39,586 nucleotides of DNA from contig DATGKR010000013.1 in assembly GCA_035294565.1 (NCBI GenBank), positions 1 through 39,586 on the forward strand, given 5' to 3'. Shown one piece after another: positions 6,896-14,300 of this stretch. Each line of letters opens with the position of its first letter. Position 1 is the first letter of the stretch. Origin of the DNA: DATGKR01 sp035294565 (GTDB lineage Bacteria; Actinomycetota; Acidimicrobiia; Acidimicrobiales; Palsa-688). The notes under the pieces were generated by a model. The model was not told the origin of the DNA. It did not search any database and was given only the letters and a program-made list of their open reading frames with translations. The position numbers were made by a program, and so were the translations under genes.

Positions 6896-7579
6896 GTGCC
6901 CGAGCCGTTGAAGCCGACCGTCGGATGGGGCGTGCTTCACCTCTTCTGCAAGGCGACCGGCGCCGCCGACGGCGAAGCGGTCGTGTCGGCCGTCAAGGCC
7001 GCCGCCGACGGCGAGCACCAGGTGGTCGCCTTCTCGGTGTTCGGCCACAAGGCGGACGTGGGGTTCATGGCCGTCGGGCCCGACTGGGTGCGCCTGCGCC
7101 GGCTGCAGACCGCTCTGCAAGCCGCCGGCCTGGACGTGGTCGCCTCTTACGTTTCGCTCACCGAGGTGTCCGAATATGCCCGCGGCATGCCCGAGGAGCA
7201 CCTGAACGCCCGGCTCTACCCTCGGCTGCCGCCCGAGGGCAAGCGGGCGGTCTGCTTCTACCCCATGAGCAAGCGCCGCGGCGACAAGGACAACTGGTAC
7301 GCCCTGGACTTCGAGGAGCGCAAACGCTTGATGATGGACCACGGCAAGTCCGGACGGCGCTTCTCGGGGAGAGTGCTCCAACTGATCACCGGCTCGACCG
7401 GGCTCGACGACTTCGAGTGGGGCGTGACCCTCTTCGGGGTGCACCCCGACGACCTCAAGGAGACCGTCTACGCCATGCGCTTCGACGAGGCGTCGGCGCT
7501 CTTCGCCGAGTTCGGGCCCTTCTACGTGGGCATCGTGGGCAGCGTCGAGGAAGTGGTCGCCGAGGCCGGCCTGGTGTGA
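6896..7579 (+). CDS. hemQ: Coproheme decarboxylase (HemQ/ChdC)
   Basis: Carries out the last step of the coproporphyrin-dependent heme pathway: peroxide-driven oxidative decarboxylation of two propionates of iron-coproporphyrin III. The 227-residue protein is of the chlorite dismutase superfamily. YPMSK places Tyr122 and Lys126 as equivalents of the catalytic Tyr145 and Lys149 of Staphylococcus aureus. His149, 23 residues after that lysine in LMMDHGKSGR, matches the proximal heme ligand at the same spacing. The chlorite dismutase distal arginine is not expected in this clade. Start GTG 6896 fits the TAAGCT box. The stop overlaps the larE start (GTGTGA), so the two are co-translated. Fits with hemE and hemY near 28 kb. 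Confidence 0.95.
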   Translation: MPEPLKPTVGWGVLHLFCKATGAADGEAVVSAVKAAADGEHQVVAFSVFGHKADVGFMAVGPDWVRLRRLQTALQAAGLDVVASYVSLTEVSEYARGMPEEHLNARLYPRLPPEGKRAVCFYPMSKRRGDKDNWYALDFEERKRLMMDHGKSGRRFSGRVLQLITGSTGLDDFEWGVTLFGVHPDDLKETVYAMRFDEASALFAEFGPFYVGIVGSVEEVVAEAGLV

Positions 7580-8388
7580 CGCCCGGTGCCTACGACGAGC
7601 ACGGCCCGGGCCGACTCGGGGAGCTCCGGCGGGTGCTCGAGGAAGCCGGCCGCGTGGTCGTGGCCTTCAGCGGCGGGGTCGACTCGGCGCTAGTGGCGCG
7701 CGCCGCCAATGACGTGCTCGGCCCCGACAGGTCCCTGGCGGTCACCGCGGTGTCAGCGTCGCTGCTCGAATCCGAGCTGGACGAGTGCCGGCGGCTTGCC
7801 AGGGAGTGGGGTCTGCGCTGGAGGGAGGCCGCCACAGCCGAGCTCGAACGCCCCGCTTACGTCGCCAACGGCCGGGACCGTTGCTACCACTGCAAGTCCG
7901 AGCTGATGGACGTGCTGTCGCCGATCGCCGCGGGGGAGGGGGCGGTCGTCGCCCTGGGGGTCAACCTGGACGACCTCGACGACCACCGTCCGGGCCAGCG
8001 GGCGGCGGCGGAAAGGGGGGCGGTGTTCCCGCTGGTGCAGGCGGGCTTCACCAAGGCGGGTGTCCGGCGGGCGGCGCGGGCCTTGGGCATGGATGTGTGG
8101 GACAAGCCGGCGGGCGCCTGCCTGGCGTCGAGGCTGCCCTACGGCACGCCGGTGACCGTAGAGCGCCTCGGAACCGTCGCGTCCGCCGAGGAGTCGCTCA
8201 AGGCGCTCGGCTTCCGGCAGGTGAGGGTCCGCCACTACGGCCACCTGGCCCGCGTCGAAGTCCCGACGCCACAGCTTCCCGAGGTCCTTGGAAAAAGGGA
8301 CGCCGTCGTGGCTGCCGTCAAATCGGCCGGCTACCGCTACGTGACGCTGGACCTGGAGGGGTTCCGCTCCGGCAACCTCAACCACTGA
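7576..8388 (+). CDS. larE: LarE-family ATP-dependent sulfur transferase
   Basis: PP-loop enzyme of 270 residues. Characterised LarE adenylates the nickel-pincer cofactor precursor and supplies sulfur from its own cysteine or from a bound cluster. VVAFSGGVDSALVA with the PP-loop SGGVDS begins about residue 32. Cys103 and Cys106 lie in RCYHCKSEL, and Cys182 is in GACLASRLPYG. Three cysteines agree with cluster-containing LarE homologues rather than the single sacrificial cysteine of Lactobacillus LarE (family knowledge). GTG 7576 overlaps the hemQ stop by 4 nt. No larA, larB or larC is in the window, so the substrate may not be the lactate racemase cofactor. The family is firm; the role is uncertain. 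Confidence 0.85.
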   Translation: MTPGAYDEHGPGRLGELRRVLEEAGRVVVAFSGGVDSALVARAANDVLGPDRSLAVTAVSASLLESELDECRRLAREWGLRWREAATAELERPAYVANGRDRCYHCKSELMDVLSPIAAGEGAVVALGVNLDDLDDHRPGQRAAAERGAVFPLVQAGFTKAGVRRAARALGMDVWDKPAGACLASRLPYGTPVTVERLGTVASAEESLKALGFRQVRVRHYGHLARVEVPTPQLPEVLGKRDAVVAAVKSAGYRYVTLDLEGFRSGNLNH

Positions 8389-8400
8389 CAGGCGAGCGAG

Positions 8401-8652
8401 CTAGCCGCGCTTCCGGCCGCGGCGGCGCTTGGGCGGTGGCAGCCCGGCGAGACCGTCGGCGGTGTTGCTCATCGGCGTGGAAGGCGGCTGCGCCCACCCG
8501 GCCCCCGACACGGCGCGCGGCTCGAAGAAAAGGCATCCCTCGGGGCAGGAGAACGGGTCCTCATTGTTGGCCGACAACCGGCAGCGCCGAACCGCCTCAC
8601 CCCCGGCCGTGCTGCGGTGGACATAGTGGCGGCAGTCGGCCCGGATGCTCAT
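8401..8652 (-). CDS. Small four-cysteine protein with basic tail, unknown function
   Basis: An 83-residue protein. The N-terminal half holds Cys7, Cys24, Cys36 and Cys40 in a compact pattern (DCRHY, RRCRLSANN, FSCPEGCLFFEPR) that could bind zinc or an iron-sulfur cluster. The C-terminus is low-complexity and strongly basic (PPPKRRRGRKRG), suggesting contact with nucleic acid. No signal peptide or membrane segment is visible. ATG 8652 is preceded by GGGGAG; a longer in-frame start at 8736 would overlap the divergent flavoprotein gene and is less likely. I recognise the N-terminal block as a type seen in actinobacterial hypothetical proteins, but can give no function. Convergent with larE and divergent from the next gene. 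Confidence 0.7.
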   Translation of the reverse strand: MSIRADCRHYVHRSTAGGEAVRRCRLSANNEDPFSCPEGCLFFEPRAVSGAGWAQPPSTPMSNTADGLAGLPPPKRRRGRKRG

Positions 8653-8679
8653 CTCCCCATGATCGCATCCCGGCGGCTT

Positions 8680-8685
8680 TAGCAT
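8680..8685 (+). promoter_or_regulatory. Putative leaderless promoter -10 box
   Basis: TAGCAT lies 7 nt before ATG 8693 of the flavoprotein gene, with no Shine-Dalgarno sequence between. Confidence 0.5.
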
Positions 8686-8692
8686 CTGGCGG

Positions 8693-10027
8693 ATGGGAAA
8701 GCGCCTGCTCGTCGTCGGCGGCGACGCCGGCGGCATGTCCGCCGCCGCCCAGGCCCGGCGGATCGAACCGGACTTGGAGATCGTCGCCTTGGAGCGGACA
8801 CGCTGGACGAGCTACTCGGCGTGCGGCATCCCCTACCTGGCCGGGGGGCTGCTCCACCGCCCCGACCAGCTCGTCGTCCGCCGACCAGAAGAGTTCAGGG
8901 CGGCCCGGATCGACGTCCGCGTGGAGCACGAGGCGGTCGGGCTGGACATGGCCGCCCGCAAGGCCGAGGTGCGCAGCCTCGCCCACGGGCGGACCTTCAC
9001 CTTGGGCTTCGACCTGCTGCACCTGGCCACCGGAGCCGTGCCGCGCAACGCCGGCCTGCCCGGCTGCGACCTCCCCCACGTCCACGGCGTCGGGAACCTC
9101 GGTGACGCCGCCGCCCTGCTCGACTTCGCCCGGAGACGGCGGCCGTCCACGGCCGTGGTGGTCGGAAGCGGGTACATCGGCCTGGAGATGGCCGAGGCCC
9201 TCTGCCGCCGGGGGCTCGGCGTGACGGTCCTCGAGTCGGGGGCGGAGGTGATGGGCGGACTCGACCCCGATGTCGGCGCCCGGGTGTCCAAGGCGATGCG
9301 CGACCTCGGGATCGTCGTCCACACCGGCGTCAGGGCTGAGGAGGTAAAAGGCGACGCGGTCGTCACCTCCGCCGGGGACGTCCCCGCCGAGCTGGTCGTG
9401 CTCGGCATGGGCGTCCGCCCCGACACCGCCCTGGCCACCCAGGCCGGCGTCACGCTCGGTTCTACCGGTGGCGTGGTCACCGACCGGCGCCAGGCGACGT
9501 CCGTCGAGGGGGTCTGGGCTGCCGGCGACTGCTGCGAGTCGACCCACCTCGTCAGCGGCCTGCCCACCTACCAGCCGCTCGGCACGGTGGCCAACAAGCA
9601 GGGCCGGGTGGCGGGCATCAACATCGCCGGCGGGTACGCCTCCTTCCCGGGAGTGCTCGGGACGGCGATCACCCGGATATGCGACTTGGAGATCGGGCGC
9701 ACCGGCCTCAACCGGACCGAGGCGGAGAAAGCGGGTTTCGAGGCCGTCGACGCCCTCGTCGAGTCCACCACCGCAGCCGGCTATCTCAGCGAGGCTCGGC
9801 CGACGGCGGTCAAGATGCTCGCCGAGCGGGGCACCGGGCGGATACTCGGCGTCCAGTCCGCCGGCGGTCCGGGGTCGGCGAAACGGGTGGACGTCGCCGC
9901 CGCGGCGATGGCCGGCGGGCTCACCGTAGAGGATCTCATCGGTCTCGACCTGGGCTACGCCCCGCCGCTGTCGCCGCTGTGGGACCCCCTGCAGCTGGCC
10001 GCCAGGTCGTTGAGGGCGGCGATCTGA
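8693..10027 (+). CDS. CoA-disulfide / persulfide reductase-like FAD oxidoreductase
   Basis: Two-dinucleotide-binding flavoprotein of 444 residues. GGDAGGMSAAAQARR forms the FAD-binding N-terminus. Cys44 in TSYSACGIPY is the single redox cysteine typical of CoA-disulfide reductases, NADH oxidases and CoA-persulfide reductases. VVVGSGYIGLEMAEAL near residue 160 is the NAD(P)H site. GVWAAGDCCES binds FAD, and the C-terminal dimerisation domain ends in GYAPPLSPLWDPL. No rhodanese domain is fused, unlike the longer CoADR-Rhod enzymes. It reduces a CoA-linked or low-molecular-weight disulfide, persulfide or oxygen with NAD(P)H; which one cannot be told from sequence. ATG 8693 fits the upstream TAGCAT box. 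Confidence 0.88.
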   Translation: MGKRLLVVGGDAGGMSAAAQARRIEPDLEIVALERTRWTSYSACGIPYLAGGLLHRPDQLVVRRPEEFRAARIDVRVEHEAVGLDMAARKAEVRSLAHGRTFTLGFDLLHLATGAVPRNAGLPGCDLPHVHGVGNLGDAAALLDFARRRRPSTAVVVGSGYIGLEMAEALCRRGLGVTVLESGAEVMGGLDPDVGARVSKAMRDLGIVVHTGVRAEEVKGDAVVTSAGDVPAELVVLGMGVRPDTALATQAGVTLGSTGGVVTDRRQATSVEGVWAAGDCCESTHLVSGLPTYQPLGTVANKQGRVAGINIAGGYASFPGVLGTAITRICDLEIGRTGLNRTEAEKAGFEAVDALVESTTAAGYLSEARPTAVKMLAERGTGRILGVQSAGGPGSAKRVDVAAAAMAGGLTVEDLIGLDLGYAPPLSPLWDPLQLAARSLRAAI

Positions 10028-10038
10028 CCCAGGCGGGA

Positions 10039-10044
10039 TAGTCT
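10039..10044 (+). promoter_or_regulatory. Putative leaderless promoter -10 box of the Nudix gene
   Basis: TAGTCT lies 8 nt before ATG 10053; an identical TAGTCT-8-nt arrangement precedes the gtrA-like gene at 20094. Confidence 0.5.
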
Positions 10045-10052
10045 CGTTGGCG

Positions 10053-10736
10053 ATGCCGGCGAGGCGAGTCAGCGACGTGGACCTGGTGCGCTGGAGCGAA
10101 GCCCTGGCGGGGATCGCCCGCACCGGCCTCGCCTTCACCGAGAGCCTCTACGAGCGCGAACGCTTCGAGGAGGTCCTGAAGGTCGCCGCCGAGATCCGCG
10201 TCGCCGCCGGTCACGACGAGGGTCGCTTCGACGAGCAGCAGGTGGTCACAGGGTGGATCGACAGCGTCGGATCCGGGGTGGCCGGATACGTCACCCCCAA
10301 GGTGGCCGTCGGGGCGATCGTCGGCAACGACCGGGGCGAGCTGCTGCTCATCCAGCGCGCCGACTCGGGTGTCTGGCTGTACCCCACCGGCTGGGCTGAC
10401 GTCGGCTACTCGCCGGCGGAGGTAGTCGTCAAGGAGGTTCGGGAAGAGGCGGGGATCGACGTCGAGCCGCTCAGGCTGATCGCCGTCCTCGACGGGCTGC
10501 GCCTCGGAGCGAGAGGCCTGCCCTTCTACTCGCTCGTCTTCCACTGCCGGGCACTCGGAGGCGAGCTCAAGCACCACCCCCTCGAGACCAAGGCCGTCGG
10601 CTGGTTCGCCGAGGAAGCACTGCCGGAGCCGCTGGCCGGGGGAGGGAAGTGGAGGGAGCTGGCCTTCGGGGCCATCCGGGGGGAGGCGCGTGACGTGGTG
10701 TTCGACTCGCCCCGCCCGGCGATCTGGCGCAGCTGA
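10053..10736 (+). CDS. Nudix hydrolase with N-terminal helical domain
   Basis: Hydrolyses a nucleoside diphosphate linked to another group; the substrate cannot be inferred. A helical N-terminal domain of about 75 residues (LVRWSEALAGIARTGLAF, LYERERFEEVLKVAAEI) matches the type found in front of some Nudix domains in Firmicutes and actinobacteria. The catalytic box reads GWADVGYSPAEVVVKEVREEAGI. The first glutamate of the textbook consensus is replaced here, while the metal-binding KEVREEAG helix is intact. ATG 10053 is preferred over TTG 10047 because of the 8-nt spacing from TAGTCT. An unrecognised gene follows 6 nt after the stop, then the Lhr helicase, so these may form one unit. Confidence 0.88.
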   Translation: MPARRVSDVDLVRWSEALAGIARTGLAFTESLYERERFEEVLKVAAEIRVAAGHDEGRFDEQQVVTGWIDSVGSGVAGYVTPKVAVGAIVGNDRGELLLIQRADSGVWLYPTGWADVGYSPAEVVVKEVREEAGIDVEPLRLIAVLDGLRLGARGLPFYSLVFHCRALGGELKHHPLETKAVGWFAEEALPEPLAGGGKWRELAFGAIRGEARDVVFDSPRPAIWRS

Positions 10737-10742
10737 CCGCGG

Positions 10743-11348
10743 TTGGCCCGCTTCGGCCTCCGCCGGTCCGGCGCCGTCAAGCCGGAGGCCGAGCGCCTCG
10801 GAAGGGCGCGGCTGGACGCCCTGCTCGGCCAGAGGGGTGCCGACGGCGCCGTGGCCCGGCTGCTCGACCGGGAGGCGGACGCGGCGATGGGCGGCATCAC
10901 CTCTCTCAGCCCTTTGACCTCTGCGCTCGCCGTCGACTACCTGGACCGCCTCGCCCGACCGATCCCCTCGCTCACCCCTTCGGTCGGAGCGCAGATCGCG
11001 GGGCGCGCCTACGCCGCGCACATGGTGGTGGAAAAGGAGCCCGGCCGCTTCGGAGCTGCCGACGTGCCGGTGCTGGGGACGCTCCCGCCACCGCGACGAG
11101 GCAGAGCCCCCCAGGACCTGCTCTCCCGGGTGGTCAAGGCCAGCCGGCGGGACTTCGAGGAGCTGTGCGCCTTGACACCCGGCGCCTGGGCCGGCTTCGT
11201 GGACTGCCTCACCAAGCGGGCGCACGACGCCGCTGGGGCAGGCCAGGGCTTCGCGCCCCGCGACGCCGTCGACGGCGTCGCCCGCTTCGCCTGGCTGCTG
11301 CGCCAAGTGGACCTGCACTACCACCAGGAGCCCGAACGGCGAGCCTGA
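10743..11348 (+). CDS. Hypothetical protein between Nudix and Lhr genes
   Basis: The 201-residue protein is not recognised. It begins with a basic, Arg-rich stretch (MARFGLRRSG). A mostly alpha-helical, Ala/Leu-rich body follows without signal peptide, membrane segment or known motif. The C-terminal part contains DFEELCALTPGAWAGFVD and FAWLLRQVDLHYHQEPE. Coding is supported by an open frame filling the space exactly, with 6 nt to the gene before and a 4-nt overlap (CTGA) with the gene after. Start TTG 10743 is the first available and could be wrong. The arrangement suggests co-translation with lhr, but no role in RNA or DNA repair can be claimed. Confidence 0.65.
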   Translation: MARFGLRRSGAVKPEAERLGRARLDALLGQRGADGAVARLLDREADAAMGGITSLSPLTSALAVDYLDRLARPIPSLTPSVGAQIAGRAYAAHMVVEKEPGRFGAADVPVLGTLPPPRRGRAPQDLLSRVVKASRRDFEELCALTPGAWAGFVDCLTKRAHDAAGAGQGFAPRDAVDGVARFAWLLRQVDLHYHQEPERRA

Positions 11349-14300
11349 CCCCACCCGCAGTCCCCACCCTGCCCCTGTCGCCGGCCACCGCCGCCTGGTT
11401 CGCCCGGGCCTTCCCGGCCGGGCCGACACCCGCCCAGGAGAAGGGCTGGGAGGCCATCCGGCGCGGCGAGCACACCCTGATCCTCTCGCCGACCGGGTCT
11501 GGCAAGACGCTCGCCGCTTTCCTGTCCGCCCTCGACCGTCTCCTCACCGAGCCGCCGGCGGGTGCCTGCCGGGTCGTCTACGTGAGCCCCCTCAAGGCCC
11601 TCACCTACGACGTGGCCCGCAACCTCGAAGGCCCGCTGGCAGGCATCAGAGCCGAAGCCGGGCGCCTCGGGCTGCCGGTCTCACCCGTGCGGGTCGCGGT
11701 GCGCACCGGCGACACGCCCCCCGCTGAGCGCCGGAGGCTCGCCCAGAGGCCCCCCGAAGTCCTGGCGACCACCCCCGAGTCGCTCTACCTGCTGCTCACC
11801 TCGTCGGCCGCCGCCGGACTCTCGGGGGTCGAACAGGTGATCGTCGACGAGATCCACTCCGTCGCGGCCACCAAACGCGGAGCGCATCTCGCCCTCACCT
11901 TGGAGAGGCTCGAGGCGGTCGCCGACTCGCCACCGCAGCGGATCGGACTGTCGGCCACCCAAAGGCCGGCTTCGGAGGCAGCCCTCCTCCTGGGAGGCCA
12001 CCAGGGCGGGCGGCCCCGGCCGGTGACGATCGTGGAGTCCGCCGCCCCCAAACGGCTGCAGATCACCGTCGCCGCGCCCGATACCGACGGCGGGGGGTCG
12101 GCGTGGGAAGGCATCTATCCCAGGCTGGTGCAACTCGCAGCCGCCCACCGCTCGACGCTGGTGTTCGCCAACTCGCGGAGGCTCGCCGAGCGGCTGGCCG
12201 CCCGGCTCAACGAGCTGGCCGTAGGCGACCCCCGCTTCGCCACCGGCGCCTCCGCCCACATCGCGGCGGGCGCCCCTGCCGTCCGGGCCAGGGCCCACCA
12301 CGGTTCGATGTCGGCCGAGCAGCGGCGCGCCGCCGAGGAGGATCTGAAAGCCGGCGCGCTGCGGGTGCTCGTAGCCACCTCCAGCCTGGAGCTGGGCATC
12401 GACATGGGAACGGTCGACCTGGTCGTACAGGTCGAGGCCCCCACGTCAGCGACCGCCGGTATCCAGAGGATCGGCCGGGCCGGCCACCGCGTCGGGGAGC
12501 CGTCCAAGGGGGTCGTCTTCCCCAAGTTCCGCCACGACCTCCTCGTGGCCGCGGCGGTCGCCGAGCGCATGCGGGCCGGCGCAGTGGAGGCTGCCACGGT
12601 CCCGGAAGCACCCCTGGACGTCCTCGCCCAGCAGGTCGTGGCCATCGTCGCCGCCGCCCCGGGGCCGCTCCCGGTCGAGGAGGTGCTGGCGCTCGTCCGG
12701 CGGGCCCACCCCTACCGCCGGCTCCCCGACTCCGTCTTCGCCTCGGTGCTCGACATGCTCTCCGGTCTCTATCCGAGCGACGACTTCGCCGGTTTCAACC
12801 CCCGGCTGGTGTGGGACCGCCGCGCCGGGACGCTGACGGCGCGGCCGGGGGCACGGGCCGTCGCGGTGACCTCCGGCGGGACGATCCCCGACCGGGGGTT
12901 GTTCGGCGTGTACACCCTCGACGGTTCGCGCGTCGGAGAGCTCGACGAGGAGATGGTCTTCGAGTCGAGGGTTGGCGAGACGTTCCTGCTCGGCGCGACG
13001 AGCTGGCGGATCGAGCAGATCACCGTCGACCGGGTGCTCGTCTCGCCGGCTCCCGGCGTGCCGGCGAAGATGCCGTTCTGGCACGGCGAAGGCCCGGGAC
13101 GCCCGTTCGAGCTCGGCAGGGCGGTCGGCCGTTTCACCCGCACGCTCGACCGGCGCAGCGACGACGACCTCGTCGAGGCGTGCGGCCTGGAACCGCCGGC
13201 CCTCGAAGCGCTCCGCCGTTACGTCGCCGAGGAGAGGTCCGCGACCGGCGGCCACCTGGCGAGCGACCGCGAGGTGGTCGTCGAACGCTTCCGCGACGAG
13301 ATAGGTGACCCGCGCCTGGCGGTGCTCTCCCCCTTCGGGGCGCGCGTCCACGCCCCTTGGGCACTGGCGTTGCGGCACCGCTTGGGCGGCGCCGAGACGG
13401 TGTGGAGCGACGACGGCATCGTCGTACGCATCCCGGAGGGGACCCGGGCAGGTCTCGACTCTCTCGTGCTGTCCCCCGGCGAGGTCGAGGAGCTGGTCGT
13501 CGAGGCGCTCGGCGGCTCGACGTTGTTCGCCGCCCGTTTCCGCGACAACGCCGCCCGCTCCCTCCTCTTGCCCCGCCGCCGCCCGGGGGGCCGGACGCCG
13601 CTCTGGCTGCTCCGACGCAGGGCGTCGGACCTCTTGCGCGCCTCGTCGGGCCACGGGTCCTTCCCCGTCGTCGTGGAGACCTACCGTGAGTGCCTGAGAG
13701 ACGTGTTCGACCTGCCGGCCCTGCAGGAGCTGCTCGGCGACATCCAGGCCGGCAGGGTGGGCGTGGCCGACGTCGAGCTCCCATTCCCCTCGCCTTTCGC
13801 CACCGGGCTGGTCTTCGCGTACGCCGCCAGGTTCGTCTACGAGGGGGACGCCCCGATCGCCGAGCGGAGGGCGCAGGCCGTGACGATCGACCGCGGGATG
13901 CTCTCCGAGCTGCTCGGCGACGGCGAGCTCAGCGACCTTCTGGACCGGTCAGCGGTGCTCTCGGTGGAGGACGAGCTGCAGGGGCGGGCCCGAAGAGCCC
14001 GCGCCGCCAGCGTCGAGGAGGTCGCCGACCTCTTGCGGCGCGTCGGCGACCTGAGCAGTTCGGAGCTGGCCGAACGGTGCGACCCCGAGGAGCTCGCCGG
14101 CGCTGCCTGGCAGCAGCTCGTCGGGTCGGGACGCGCCCTGGCGTTGCGGGTCGGAGGCGAAGAGCGTCTCGTCGCCGTCGAGGACGCGGCCCGCTACCGC
14201 GACGGGGCCGGCGTGCGGCCCACCTCTGCGCTGGCCGGGTCGCTCGGCGCCCCAGTCGCCGGAGCGCTGGCGCAGCTGGTGCGCCGGTACGCGAGGACGC

